Below are positions 1-10,051 of a stretch of DNA of 64,000 nucleotides, piece after piece. The stretch spans positions 143,029 through 207,028 of the forward strand of contig JACGCK010000079.1 of NCBI GenBank assembly GCA_014925825.1, in the 5' to 3' direction. The notes under the pieces are model-generated. The model saw only the letters and a list, made by a program, of their open reading frames with translations. It did not search any database and was not told the origin of the DNA. The position numbers and the translations under genes are program-made. Origin of the DNA: Pholiota molesta (Eukaryota; Basidiomycota; Agaricomycetes; Agaricales; Strophariaceae). How positions within the stretch are numbered: the stretch's first letter is position 1; each line of letters opens with the position of its first letter.

Positions 1-296
1 GATCTTTGCTGTGTTGTTGCTGTGCGGTTCTGCGTAATCAATCCAAGACCTTGCACAGAGGTGGCAAGCACTTGTACGTATTCTACATAGGACGCTCCAT
101 ATTTATCCAGAAGGACAGATGTACGATGCTTTGACTCAGGGCAAATGTATGTGGCATACTTTCGCACTTTCAGTACTTCCAAAATCGTCCTCGGAACGCA
201 CAACAGAATATGCATGTAATACAATCCATCGCTGAAGCCTAATGGTACAAGAAGGTGATAACAAACAGGGGATCTATCAATACGTGACCGCCGGTC

Positions 297-1289
297 TCAT
301 CGATCCACTACTCCGACTTTTTCATACATCACCCTCAATTCCGCGAGGCTCGGTCTCTCCTCCACCCTCTCCCTGGTGCACGCCAAGAATATATCAAGGA
401 AGGGTGGTGGCGGTGGAGTCATCTGCAAGACATGGTGGTTCGGCGGATTGTTGAAATAGCAAACCTCCCACAGCACGCCGCCGAGGGCGAATACGTCGCT
501 TGCGGGAGAGAACTTGGTCTCGTCCCACGGACGGAGCTCCGGAGGATGATATGTCGCGTATTTGCACTGCAGATCGCATAGAACGAGCGGCTCCGATTCG
601 AGGACGTTCCGTATGGTGAGATCGCGGTGGACGATGCCGAGGGAATGCAGATATGCGACGCCATCGATGATGTCGAGCATCCAGCGTTTGATGTTCTGGA
701 TCCTTCCTTGGTCTCGGTTGAAGAGGACAGTGTCGACGAAGGATCGAGCAAACTTTGGGAACACGAGAAGGCCATCTTCTGACCGACCTAGTAGTTCCAC
801 GACACGTGGGGACCCTTTGCATTGCAGCAGGTATTTGATTTCCTGCTTGTACGTTGGCGTCTTCGTGAAGTGTTTCTCGGTGTCGACGGTGATGAGGGGC
901 AGTTTGGCGATCTCCTGACTGCAGTCCTCGAGGTCCGAATCCGAGTCCTCTTCCATCGGTTTGTGTTCTGCTTCGCGGACGTCGTCACCTATGATCTCCA
1001 GGTCGCTATTATACCGCGGGAGATCGGCTTTCTGGCACAAGATGTCGCAGGCGAGGGTCCCTGGCCGCCCCTTGAGTTTGACGTAGTACTGCCCATCGGG
1101 TGCGTCGCCGTACCAAATCTCGCCGTCCGAGGTACGAATACGCATGTCTGCAATGGATGCGAGGTATGAGAAATTATCGCGTCGCTGAATGAGGTCTGCG
1201 CGGACGTGGTGAACGTATGCAGAGAATGCTGCGTCGTCCCAGGACGCGTCATTTCCAGGTGCCAGAGGTGGTGTATGCGATAAGCTCAT
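297..1289 (-). CDS. Divergent protein-kinase-like protein
   Basis: Single-exon frame of 330 residues from the ATG at 1289. The C-terminal half has a kinase fold signature: the catalytic loop VHRDLTIRNVL keeps the HRD aspartate and the asparagine, followed by a PPE motif and the SDVFALGGVLWEV helix typical of the C-lobe. The DFG motif is replaced by CDLQ, so one metal-binding feature is altered. No glycine-rich loop is evident, and the lysine/glutamate pair of the N-lobe is hard to place. The acidic stretch EEDSDSDLEDC lies in the middle. This resembles the divergent kinase-like proteins expanded in Agaricomycetes, and it may be a weak kinase or a pseudokinase. Substrate is unknown. An upstream in-frame TTG at 1301 is not a likely start. 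The gene sits just outside element 1, whose left LTR begins about 460 bp upstream of its start. Confidence 0.65.
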   Translation of the reverse strand: MSLSHTPPLAPGNDASWDDAAFSAYVHHVRADLIQRRDNFSYLASIADMRIRTSDGEIWYGDAPDGQYYVKLKGRPGTLACDILCQKADLPRYNSDLEIIGDDVREAEHKPMEEDSDSDLEDCSQEIAKLPLITVDTEKHFTKTPTYKQEIKYLLQCKGSPRVVELLGRSEDGLLVFPKFARSFVDTVLFNRDQGRIQNIKRWMLDIIDGVAYLHSLGIVHRDLTIRNVLESEPLVLCDLQCKYATYHPPELRPWDETKFSPASDVFALGGVLWEVCYFNNPPNHHVLQMTPPPPPFLDIFLACTRERVEERPSLAELRVMYEKVGVVDR

Positions 1290-1301
1290 TCTGGCGTGCA
1301 A

Positions 1302-1747
1302 CGGGGACTATCGATGGGTGAAAGTCAGGCTAGTTAAGACTGACTTTGGTTCCAACTTCAACTTGTCAGAAGAGAACAACCCCAATACGAAACGTGGAGA
1401 AACGAGACGAAGGACGAGGTGATACGGAAGACTCAGCTGAAGGTGGAAACGATGGAGATAAAAGGGCCAACAAAGGAGAACCTCATACGAGCAGCTAAGT
1501 CACTCTTTGTGGATGATGAACTTGTATGGCCGCTTGATGGCCGCTACATGCCTCGCTCTATTATCTAGGGCAGATCCCAAGCATCGATAATCTCTTAAAA
1601 GACTCAGCAATGACGGCGATACAAAAATTACGCATCAAATCACATATCTCGGCAGACTGGCACACATCGTCCATACAACTCGCAGGCAGGATTTTTGGGG
1701 ATTTCCAGAAACGAGTTGCCGTGTTGAATGACTGCCCACGTCGCTAA
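1302..1747. other. Intergenic, no gene seen
   Basis: Presumed upstream region of the kinase-like gene. I see no reading frame with recognisable motifs. It ends in CTAA, which is the target-site duplication of element 1. Confidence 0.5.
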
Positions 1748-2338
1748 TGAAGAAAGATCCTTTGTTACGGATCAGGGAAATAAAATTGAGGGTAGCTGCG
1801 AAGCAAGAAGTGACTTCGTCAACTTAGACTAGGCCCGGAGTGTTAAGTATAATAGAGATAAATTTTATTCGTTCGAAAGATGTGCGAGACGAGCGAGCTG
1901 AGGCGAGACGAAGTGCTAGTGAGATTTTTGGGGTGGAAATTCACTGGGTATTTTCGTAGCTACTACAGCGGCTTAAATACCAAAAAAAAAAAGTAAAATT
2001 TTTAAAGGATCAATTCGGATTCATGGAACCTCGTAGAACTCTCTATCTGAGGTACCATGTGGTAGAGAAATTCATGGAAAGAAAAAGAAATAACGGATGC
2101 ACTGGAAAAACAGTTCGGAGGCATAAAAAATGGAGAATTTGAAATACATATTACTTTTTGAGGAAATTCCGCGGGCGCTTGATCTCGTCGGCGTCCTAAA
2201 AATAGAACCCGTTCATCCTCGTCGATACGTCGTTGTCGTTCCGTCCTTCTGTGCGTAATCTTTGCGCGAGGTTTGCGCGATGCTCGCGTTAGCTCATGGT
2301 ATCGATGATCCGAGCCCGGACGGAGTGGCAGCTCCACA
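1748..2338 (-). repeat. Element 1 3' LTR
   Basis: 591 bp, TGAAGAAAG...GCTCCACA on the plus strand, matching 9241-9831 base for base as far as I can read. The adjoining internal sequence offers only a weak polypurine tract (GGGAGA on the element strand). Read in the plus direction this LTR lies 61 bp before the antisense ORF and could supply its promoter. Confidence 0.95.
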
Positions 2339-2399
2339 TCTCCCGGGAACGATTAAATACGGACCTCCGCGTCCGTGGTACCAAGGTCTCTGAAGCACC

Positions 2400-3068
2400 A
2401 TGTCTCACATCCTGCCCACGCCTGACGCTCCTGTCCCGGAACTTCAATACCCTGGAGTCGCTCAGCCTGAGCACTTTCACACCATCGAAGTCCGCGACCC
2501 TCGAGTCCTCTTAACGCTTCAGCACGCCATAGCCGCCGCTTTCGCCGATGAAAAGAACACCCTACGCCATGTCATTCAGAAAATTGACGCTCGTAGCGAC
2601 CGCATCGAATTCCTGCGTGACGAGTTCGAAAACCAACTTGAGAAGACGCTCCTCACCCGCGAAGTCGCTCGAATCGTCGGCGTACAGACCGGTACGAGCT
2701 TTCGTACGCTCGCGAAGGCCGTATACGCGTTAGCCCCGCTCAAGGCCCGATATGGCAGCGACGAGGTGGACCCCATCTTTGAACATGTCCTCGAGCTTTG
2801 CTCTTCGCAGCACCAGGCGAACTACTTCCGATACGAGTACTACGAAGAACCTGTCGCCTTCGGAAACACGGCTACCGCCCACATTAACAACGAAATGAGG
2901 CGAGTCATCTCCCGCATGAATGCCTTCCTTGACCATTTTGAAGGGCTCGCGAACCGTGGGAACGAAGACTTGGCGATGCTAGGGAATTCGGCAGCCGAAG
3001 CAATTGATGTCGATGTCTTTGGCGACTATGAGGATTCCGACGAGGCGAGGGGAGAAGTGAAGGAGTAA
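2400..3068 (+). CDS. Antisense accessory ORF inside element 1, function unknown
   Basis: A 222-residue frame on the strand opposite to gag-pol, between the pol stop (3241) and the 3' LTR. The ATG sits in a good fungal context (CACCATG), and an AATAAA lies 76 bp past the stop, so it has the parts of an independent plus-strand gene. The protein is soluble-looking, mostly helical by composition, acidic at its C-terminus (SDEARGEVKE), with no transmembrane segment, zinc knuckle or env-like feature. It covers no pol coding sequence, so it is not a shadow of a conserved frame. I do not recognise the family. By analogy with antisense ORFs described in some plant LTR elements it may be an accessory or regulatory protein driven by the LTR in reverse orientation; that is inference. 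Confidence 0.6.
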   Translation: MSHILPTPDAPVPELQYPGVAQPEHFHTIEVRDPRVLLTLQHAIAAAFADEKNTLRHVIQKIDARSDRIEFLRDEFENQLEKTLLTREVARIVGVQTGTSFRTLAKAVYALAPLKARYGSDEVDPIFEHVLELCSSQHQANYFRYEYYEEPVAFGNTATAHINNEMRRVISRMNAFLDHFEGLANRGNEDLAMLGNSAAEAIDVDVFGDYEDSDEARGEVKE

Positions 3069-3143
3069 CCAAGAGGAGAAAAAGTCGCGGGAAATTTTAT
3101 TAGGGGTTGAGACTTCGTAGAAAGAACTGAGAGGGGATAAAAA

Positions 3144-3149
3144 AATAAA
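3144..3149 (+). terminator. Poly(A) signal AATAAA downstream of the antisense ORF
   Basis: Canonical hexamer 76 bp past the stop at 3068 and before the pol stop at 3241, correctly placed to end a plus-strand transcript. The region is A/T rich, so chance occurrence is possible. Confidence 0.4.
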
Positions 3150-3240
3150 TTTATGTGTTGAAAAACTTTCGTTTGAGTGTTGATTGATCAATTAGGGATA
3201 CTAGCAATACTTTTGGGAGGGTTTGGCACGAGCCTGCTGC

Positions 3241-6200
3241 TCACTCATCATCGTCGTCGACGTCGCCTTCATTTGCTAACGCATCGAGTTCTTCGTCAGG
3301 CAGATCCACTAACTTTGTAACAGGGACGGCGTGCAAGTCTCGCGGATAATAAGGAAAAATCCTAAATGCTGCGTAGCGTAGCTTCGAGAGCGACCCATCG
3401 AGATCAGCAAGGATATAAGAACCGCCTTTCGTTCTGCGCACAACGACCATTGGTCCCAGATAACGAGGCTTCGTTTTGCTTCCCAAATCTTTGTCGACAA
3501 CAGAATTTCGCACGAGAACCAAGGAACCGGGCTTGAAGTCTATAGTCAGTTTCTGATTCAGAAATTCTTTCTCCTTGGCGGCTACAGCTGCCCAGCGCGC
3601 CGCTTGAACTCGCGCTCTGACAATTTCCAGCTCAAGCGGGCGTTTTTGTAACATTATAGCTCGTTGCGCAATGAGCTCCGTAGTTGAAATTTTATTATTC
3701 GGGCGGGGAGCCAGGTACGTTGCTTCAGCAAGATCGAATGGCAAGAGGGGTTCGACGCCATGAGCAAGATAGAATGGGGAATATCCCGTGTATTTATGAA
3801 TCGAAACGCGCTCTGCCCAGAATACCGAGGCAACCACATTAGGCCAGCGGGACTCATCCCCATCGGCAGCTTTAATGATGGACTCCCGGACATCAAAGTG
3901 GCGACGTTCAATAGGGCCCTGCGCTCGAGAATTATAGGGCGAGATGCGAATATAGTGGATGTGATACTTCTCCACAAGGTACTCCACCGCCTGAATGTAC
4001 TGGGGGGCGTTATCGGTAACGATCTCCTCTACTGCACCCCAGCGGCAGAGAATGTCATTAAAAATAAACTTCCCAATCGTCGTTGCATTTTCTTTTCGCA
4101 GCATTGTCCACTCAGGGTATGCCGTCAGAGAACATCGAGCGTGAACAATGTAACGGTATCCAGAAACCTTCGGCATAAGCATCGTGTCGATGTACACCTT
4201 GCGAAACAAACCGCGTGGAGCGGGCACTGTGGGCGGTACGTGAAGCACACGCAGCTGTCGGACTTGACATTCGTGGCACGTCCGGATGTACCACTTGACA
4301 TCCTGTTCCAGGAACGGCCACCAGAAACGCTGGAGGATATTCATCCTGACCGAGTAAACGCCTTTGTGTCCCAGATCGTCGTGGGCCTGTGCGATGAGTG
4401 CCAACCGCTTGGGTCGCTCTATGTACAGCTGATGCCGCCCAGAGGGGCTCTTTTTCCACAACTGTCCATCCTTCAGAAAGAAATCAGACACCTGCCGAAC
4501 AAAACGTGTGAACGCCTGATCATCCATGTCGGTCGGTCGTATGAGATTGTCCAGGAAGTCACGAATTTTCTCCAGCAGCTTGTCCCGTACGTCCCCCTTC
4601 TCATGCCGAGGGAGCTCGAGCCCGTCCATCTTGCTGGCGAGCATCTGTCGATCCTCCGATCCGGCCTGAGTAAATATAGCACAGTCTTCGATATCTATTA
4701 TTGGCGCCACGGTTCCTGAGCGTGGTTCTCCAATCAATTGATTGGTGACTTGTCGATTAAGTACTTCGATCGCGAAGCAGTTGGCATCATCAATCCATGA
4801 GTCTATGTCGTCACCATCCAAGTGATCGTCTTCTGAAGGGCGCCGACGCGAGAGTCCATCCGCCGCTGTGTGGTCTTTCCCGGGGACATGCCGAAGCGTG
4901 AAGTTGAATAGCAAAATTCCTGCCAACCAGCGGTTAGCTGCTGCATTTGGGACCATATCTGGGTTATTAATCATCCCCTTAATGTATTGGGCATCCACCT
5001 CGACCACAAGGTTTCGAACGCCTAGAATATAAAGCCGTACATCCTTGAGTGCCCGAAATAGGCCGTACAACTCAATTTTTGCCTGAGAGTAGCGCTGCTC
5101 CCGCTCATTCCACGTAATGGAACCGAACCTAGACGGATATCTGCGACCATCGTCTCCCATTTGCGAGAGCACATATCCCACCGCCATCCACGAAGAGTCA
5201 ACAGCCAGGATAACCTCGTTATCGGAGTCGTAGTCGATAGCACGTATCGCCGGACAATTTACTGCCAACATCTTCAATTTCTCCATTGCCAAGAGTTGCT
5301 CGTCACCAAACTCGAAAGCCACATTTTTCCGCGTCAAGTCAACCAGGGGTTTGGCGTGCTTAGCATAATCCTTGATGAACATTCGAATCGTCCCCAACGT
5401 TCCCAAGAAGCCACGAACATCGGTTATGTTTTCGCATACTGGCCAGTCGACAATCTTTTGCACACGCGACTCGAGAGGAACCCGTCCTTCGTACGTGCAG
5501 CGGTGTCCCACGATAACAGCCGTTTCCGAGCATAAGGTGGACTTTAAGCCAGAGAATGTCCCACCTGCATGCTTAATTCGCTGGATAACTCGGTTCACGT
5601 TATTAAGATGCTCCCATACAAAACGCCGTATTCCTCCATTTCCTGGGATTGTCTCGTACCCCCCATCTGGTAATTCATAACGAGTAGCCGGTCCTTTGAC
5701 TGGAATATCATCAACGAATGGGATAGTCACATGTGGTATCTCATCTTGCAGCAGAAATGTCGTATCGCCATGCTGTATTTGCATGGAATTCGTATACCCC
5801 ATTGGAATAGACGTCAACCGGAACGTTCCAAGAGGCGTCTGAAAGGTCGTTAAATCCCTTGATTTTACCGCAAGCTCGCGTTGATCAAAACCGACAAACA
5901 AATCGAACATCCCATAACAGCCACGTCCTCCAAACGATTCAACGTATGGCTCAACATGTGGCGGAAGCCCACTGTCCTTGATCGTAACCTGGTTGAGTGG
6001 TTGCAAATCGTGAACAATGCGAATCGATTTGCCGTCCTTCTTAGTCACAGCAAACCATCGCGAACGGTATGATGAATTCGATGGTTCATACACGCCCGAC
6101 GCTATCTTCGCCTTGATTACATCGACAACCTGATCAAAAACTCCCTGTGGTATTGGTATGTTCCGCAATACCCATGGCACATGTTCGACGGTTGGAATCA

Positions 6201-8835
6201 CAACCGGTTCGAAATAATCTGCAGAGAATTTCCCTTTCTCTGTCTCGTCCCATGCAAAGCCCTCTTCCTGGACTTTGATCACATAGTGGACCAGCTTTTC
6301 TTCCTCTGGCCAGAGGAATCCGTCTTCGTTCACTTTCATGGCTTCTTTTCGTTCAACTGTGTATCGACGCCCCGGCGTAAACTCTGGTGGGTGTTCTGGT
6401 AACTCCGGAAGATTTGCTAGTGGGTCCGATGGAAATTTCCGTACAATACGGAAGTCTTCTGGCAGCGTTGTAGCTACTGGCTTAACACGGTTCGCCACCT
6501 TCTTATAAACATATTGGTCTGCCGGAATCTCGGATACCTGAATCGTTTGTTCCCCTGCCTTCTCTCCATCGATTATTTCGATGTTGAAGACATGCTGAAT
6601 ATTCTCTATTGGTCCATGCATAAATTGCACTAGCGCTGGATTTAGTTCAGCTTCGTCGTGGTTCGAAACTTCGTCACTCGCATCCCATGTGGACTCGTCA
6701 TCATCGACTGAATATTCTGAGTCACTATCTGGGATGTCCACCAAGTCTGGAATTTCGTCTTCTTGAATTTCGTCGTCGACAACTTCTTCAGTTGCACATA
6801 CAATGCCTACGTCCACCAAGTTAATATGTCGTCCTCTCCGATCAGCTTCTCTTCGCTCCTTTGTTGGAATCGAAATGATCGCTCCGGTATTTGGATCCGT
6901 TAACGTGAGCCTTGATGATCCGTCGAACGAATGTTTTACTGTCGCTTCGGTCAAGGAATAGAACGGGAGTCCAAGTAATAATTCGTAGGGCGCATCGTCC
7001 ACAACTTGAACTTGAACATAGAATTTGTATCCTCCAATCGTAATCGGCAGATTGTGCAATAACCCCATAGTATCGTTGCTTGTTAAGTTGGCGGATTGCA
7101 TTCGCATAAGATGATCTGCCCTGACTGGGATGCCTAACTGTTCCCACTTGTCTCGTCGAAGCGCCAGGATCATCGATCCATTGTCTATTAAAGCCTCCAC
7201 TGAAACACCGCCTTCAAGCTCGACATCAATCGCTCGAAGCTGTTCCATGTGTTTTGCTACGACAAGGTTTTCAGGCGTATGTGGTAAGGAACATCCGTCC
7301 GAGTGTAAATGCTTCGGATACTGTGAGCTCCGCGTTTCCGCGACATGGTTGACGTTAATCGTGTTACTATTCGCCCCGGGTCCTACGCGCTTAGTTGATA
7401 TCAGGTCCCTGGTGTACTTCCTGATCTCGGGTGATATAGCCAACAGTTCATGCATCGTGAGCGTCATTGAACTATTCAGTCCTCTTCGGGCGACTGCTTC
7501 GATAATCTTTGGATCTTCGATTGCCGAAACGTATTTGTATTGAGAACCATTTTGGCCTGGTGTGGTGCCTTGTTTTTCATTCGATGTGTGCGTTCTAGTT
7601 GTGGGCGCTTGTTTTGCCGCTTCTTGCTTAGCCGCCCCGATTTCCGCTTCCTTGCTCGACATACTTCGAGTCGTGGGTCCCGTCGACTTTCCGTTGCCTT
7701 GAGCCCCAGATTTCTTCCGTACCTCCTCGGCTTTCTTCATTGCTGTAGCTGCAAGAGCCTCGTACATTTCTATATCCTCCATTTCGCGTTTTGTGGCGTA
7801 CGTCACCCCCGTATCAATATATTTTTCGTCAACTTCTTCAATCTTCGATGTTTCGATCGTATGAACCTCTACGACGTTGGTGGAAACCGTTCCCACAGTT
7901 GGATTCATCTTGCGCCAGTTATCTATTCTTTCCTTAATATCACGTCCCGGTGCTAGCCGCGGAGTCACTTTAGTTCCATCCGCCACGACAATTTGATTAT
8001 CTTGATCCCGTTTACACCATCCTTTCGAGATATAGTCGACCAATTTTAAACAGTCCCGAATAAAATGTTCTCGGTCTGAACAAAATGCGCATAGCATCTC
8101 GCGCAATTGCCTTGCTCGATAACCTCCATTGTCCGGCGAGAGATTTAATTTCTTTATAATTGTGGAGACTATAGTCTCTGCCCATTGACTGTCGTGTGAC
8201 CCTGACCCTAAGTTCGACATGTCGAAGACTTCCTTTTTAATTGTGGCGTCCTGAGCCTTCGTATCCGATGTCGATATTTGTCGAGGAACGATCATTACTG
8301 CTGCCGCATAGATTTCCGCAAGCGACCACGGATCGTCTGGGTGATGATCTGGATTTTTAATCCTCAGTTGTTCTCGAACGTGGCGTCTGAAGTCGACGTG
8401 AAGTCCTTGCATGAACAGTGTCGCTATTTCTCGTTCCGACAGGCGATCTTTCTTTTTAAGAAACATAGAGATTCTTAAGAAGGATCGGTAATATTCTCCG
8501 AAGTGATTTTGGTTCTTGACAGGTACCGCGGCGTTGTCTTCAACTAAAACTTGAAGGTCGTTAACAGAGTACTTTCGGTCACCATCCGCTCCCGGATATA
8601 ATTCTATAACAGCGCTTTTGAAAGCATTCCAAGTGTCTTTTCGTCCTTCGGTTTGTTGTTCCCATAACTCGCTATCGTTGGGATCGGCATACATAAGAGT
8701 CCATTCGATTATTTGTTTCTCCGACAGGGAGCATGCTTCTCCGAGTCTATGTACTTCGTTTAGGTAACGCGTCAACGAAGCCGCCTGCCCGTCAAATTTC
8801 GGGGCCGAGGAATGGTTCCTCGCTGGCATCGACAT
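3241..8835 (-). CDS. Gag-Pol polyprotein of element 1
   Basis: One frame of 1864 residues, with no frameshift between gag and pol. The start at 8835 is the first in-frame ATG; the frame is open for about 100 codons upstream but without ATG. In order: a retrotransposon gag domain (about residues 60-180); a CX2CX4HX4C zinc knuckle near 247-260; an aspartic protease whose active site reads IDNGS near 550 in place of the usual DTG/DSG; reverse transcriptase near 900-1080 with FVDD as its YxDD box near 1040; RNase H starting at LAVDSSW near 1210; the integrase HHCC finger (DDLGHKG...CHEC) near 1485-1525; and the integrase catalytic triad in YIDTM, VTDNA and IERRHF near 1550-1645. No chromodomain is seen at the acidic C-terminus. 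It would make the virus-like particle, the cDNA and the integration complex. Confidence 0.95.
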   Translation of the reverse strand: MSMPARNHSSAPKFDGQAASLTRYLNEVHRLGEACSLSEKQIIEWTLMYADPNDSELWEQQTEGRKDTWNAFKSAVIELYPGADGDRKYSVNDLQVLVEDNAAVPVKNQNHFGEYYRSFLRISMFLKKKDRLSEREIATLFMQGLHVDFRRHVREQLRIKNPDHHPDDPWSLAEIYAAAVMIVPRQISTSDTKAQDATIKKEVFDMSNLGSGSHDSQWAETIVSTIIKKLNLSPDNGGYRARQLREMLCAFCSDREHFIRDCLKLVDYISKGWCKRDQDNQIVVADGTKVTPRLAPGRDIKERIDNWRKMNPTVGTVSTNVVEVHTIETSKIEEVDEKYIDTGVTYATKREMEDIEMYEALAATAMKKAEEVRKKSGAQGNGKSTGPTTRSMSSKEAEIGAAKQEAAKQAPTTRTHTSNEKQGTTPGQNGSQYKYVSAIEDPKIIEAVARRGLNSSMTLTMHELLAISPEIRKYTRDLISTKRVGPGANSNTINVNHVAETRSSQYPKHLHSDGCSLPHTPENLVVAKHMEQLRAIDVELEGGVSVEALIDNGSMILALRRDKWEQLGIPVRADHLMRMQSANLTSNDTMGLLHNLPITIGGYKFYVQVQVVDDAPYELLLGLPFYSLTEATVKHSFDGSSRLTLTDPNTGAIISIPTKERREADRRGRHINLVDVGIVCATEEVVDDEIQEDEIPDLVDIPDSDSEYSVDDDESTWDASDEVSNHDEAELNPALVQFMHGPIENIQHVFNIEIIDGEKAGEQTIQVSEIPADQYVYKKVANRVKPVATTLPEDFRIVRKFPSDPLANLPELPEHPPEFTPGRRYTVERKEAMKVNEDGFLWPEEEKLVHYVIKVQEEGFAWDETEKGKFSADYFEPVVIPTVEHVPWVLRNIPIPQGVFDQVVDVIKAKIASGVYEPSNSSYRSRWFAVTKKDGKSIRIVHDLQPLNQVTIKDSGLPPHVEPYVESFGGRGCYGMFDLFVGFDQRELAVKSRDLTTFQTPLGTFRLTSIPMGYTNSMQIQHGDTTFLLQDEIPHVTIPFVDDIPVKGPATRYELPDGGYETIPGNGGIRRFVWEHLNNVNRVIQRIKHAGGTFSGLKSTLCSETAVIVGHRCTYEGRVPLESRVQKIVDWPVCENITDVRGFLGTLGTIRMFIKDYAKHAKPLVDLTRKNVAFEFGDEQLLAMEKLKMLAVNCPAIRAIDYDSDNEVILAVDSSWMAVGYVLSQMGDDGRRYPSRFGSITWNEREQRYSQAKIELYGLFRALKDVRLYILGVRNLVVEVDAQYIKGMINNPDMVPNAAANRWLAGILLFNFTLRHVPGKDHTAADGLSRRRPSEDDHLDGDDIDSWIDDANCFAIEVLNRQVTNQLIGEPRSGTVAPIIDIEDCAIFTQAGSEDRQMLASKMDGLELPRHEKGDVRDKLLEKIRDFLDNLIRPTDMDDQAFTRFVRQVSDFFLKDGQLWKKSPSGRHQLYIERPKRLALIAQAHDDLGHKGVYSVRMNILQRFWWPFLEQDVKWYIRTCHECQVRQLRVLHVPPTVPAPRGLFRKVYIDTMLMPKVSGYRYIVHARCSLTAYPEWTMLRKENATTIGKFIFNDILCRWGAVEEIVTDNAPQYIQAVEYLVEKYHIHYIRISPYNSRAQGPIERRHFDVRESIIKAADGDESRWPNVVASVFWAERVSIHKYTGYSPFYLAHGVEPLLPFDLAEATYLAPRPNNKISTTELIAQRAIMLQKRPLELEIVRARVQAARWAAVAAKEKEFLNQKLTIDFKPGSLVLVRNSVVDKDLGSKTKPRYLGPMVVVRRTKGGSYILADLDGSLSKLRYAAFRIFPYYPRDLHAVPVTKLVDLPDEELDALANEGDVDDDDE

Positions 8836-9220
8836 TTTTGGTGCTAGTGCTGGCGGTAACGGATCTATTTTGGTTATGAGGGCTGGTAAGCGTGGTCTCT
8901 TGGTTGCTAATTCTGCGAAATTAATTGCTCTTGATGGTTTCGACCAGTCGACTGGTACTAATCTAGGCGGCGTCGGCGAACCTTCTGTCGAGGAATCCGT
9001 TAGGTCTGAAGGCGAAGCGTTGTTATGTGGCGAATCCGTGACTATTGAGCGTTCGTTTGGTGTGTAGAAATGTTCGAAAATACTTGAATCACTGTTTGGT
9101 TCGTGCAGCGTTGAACAAAATCGAAGTTACGAGAACTGTACGAGAGCTTTTCTGAAAAGCTGGGTGGGAAGTATTTCCCTTTTGTTTTGAGGTGTGCTTG
9201 AACACTGAGGACCTAGAACC

Positions 9221-9238
9221 CCCTCGCGGTGGGCTCCA
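9221..9238 (-). other. Primer binding site of element 1
   Basis: On the element strand the sequence TGGAGCCCACCGCGAGGG starts 2 nt inside the 5' LTR and begins with TGG, as required to pair with a tRNA 3' CCA end. The plus strand therefore spells the 3' end of the priming tRNA. I cannot name the tRNA without a tRNA set for the organism. Confidence 0.7.
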
Positions 9239-9240
9239 GT

Positions 9241-9831
9241 TGAAGAAAGATCCTTTGTTACGGATCAGGGAAATAAAATTGAGGGTAGCTGCGAAGCAAG
9301 AAGTGACTTCGTCAACTTAGACTAGGCCCGGAGTGTTAAGTATAATAGAGATAAATTTTATTCGTTCGAAAGATGTGCGAGACGAGCGAGCTGAGGCGAG
9401 ACGAAGTGCTAGTGAGATTTTTGGGGTGGAAATTCACTGGGTATTTTCGTAGCTACTACAGCGGCTTAAATACCAAAAAAAAAAAGTAAAATTTTTAAAG
9501 GATCAATTCGGATTCATGGAACCTCGTAGAACTCTCTATCTGAGGTACCATGTGGTAGAGAAATTCATGGAAAGAAAAAGAAATAACGGATGCACTGGAA
9601 AAACAGTTCGGAGGCATAAAAAATGGAGAATTTGAAATACATATTACTTTTTGAGGAAATTCCGCGGGCGCTTGATCTCGTCGGCGTCCTAAAAATAGAA
9701 CCCGTTCATCCTCGTCGATACGTCGTTGTCGTTCCGTCCTTCTGTGCGTAATCTTTGCGCGAGGTTTGCGCGATGCTCGCGTTAGCTCATGGTATCGATG
9801 ATCCGAGCCCGGACGGAGTGGCAGCTCCACA
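9241..9831 (-). repeat. Element 1 5' LTR
   Basis: 591 bp, reads as identical to 1748-2338. It is followed by CTAA, the right copy of the target duplication. It drives gag-pol on the minus strand. Confidence 0.95.
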
Positions 9832-10040
9832 CTAATATATTCAAACCACAGTCTGGTAGCTTTCCCCAAGAGGGTTTTGACGCACCCAGTACTGATGACT
9901 TTTACTCTCTCTATTTTCACCGACTCTCATTGAATCACTTTATCTTGTAATCACCTCTTCGTACATTCTACATACCCGAACGGTCTATCGTGGTCAGTGC
10001 TTACCAACCTTAGTCTCTTGTAGACGTAGATAGATGTCAC

Positions 10041-10051
10041 ATTGTAACAAC
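10041..10051 (+). repeat. Left copy of 11 bp direct repeat (target duplication)
   Basis: ATTGTAACAAC, identical to 12125-12135, placed exactly at the left border of the dimeric element. Confidence 0.65.

Larger units (their letters stand above)
1748..9831 (-). mobile_element. Ty3/gypsy LTR retrotransposon (element 1), apparently full length
   Basis: An 8.08 kb element whose 5' end is on the right. It has two 591 bp LTRs that I read as identical, TG...CA ends, and a CTAA duplication on both sides (1744-1747 and 9832-9835; the next base T may extend it to 5 bp). A tRNA-type primer binding site lies 2 nt inside the right LTR. A single uninterrupted gag-pol frame carries the order protease, reverse transcriptase, RNase H, integrase, which is the Ty3/gypsy order. 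Identical LTRs and an intact frame imply a recent, possibly still competent insertion. An extra ORF (2400-3068) lies on the opposite strand between the pol stop and the 3' LTR. Confidence 0.95.

Noticed and set aside
2002..2337. 111-codon minus frame inside the LTR (and its twin at 9495-9920)
   Set aside because: Within the LTRs, no start in good context and no recognisable domain; a chance frame.
3760..4719. 319-codon plus-strand frame
   Set aside because: Lies entirely antisense to the integrase region of element 1, whose minus-strand protein has all expected motifs; it is a shadow frame.
9221..9240. A tRNA gene ending in GGGCTCCA
   Set aside because: Only the last 18 bases of a tRNA are matched; this is the primer binding site of element 1.
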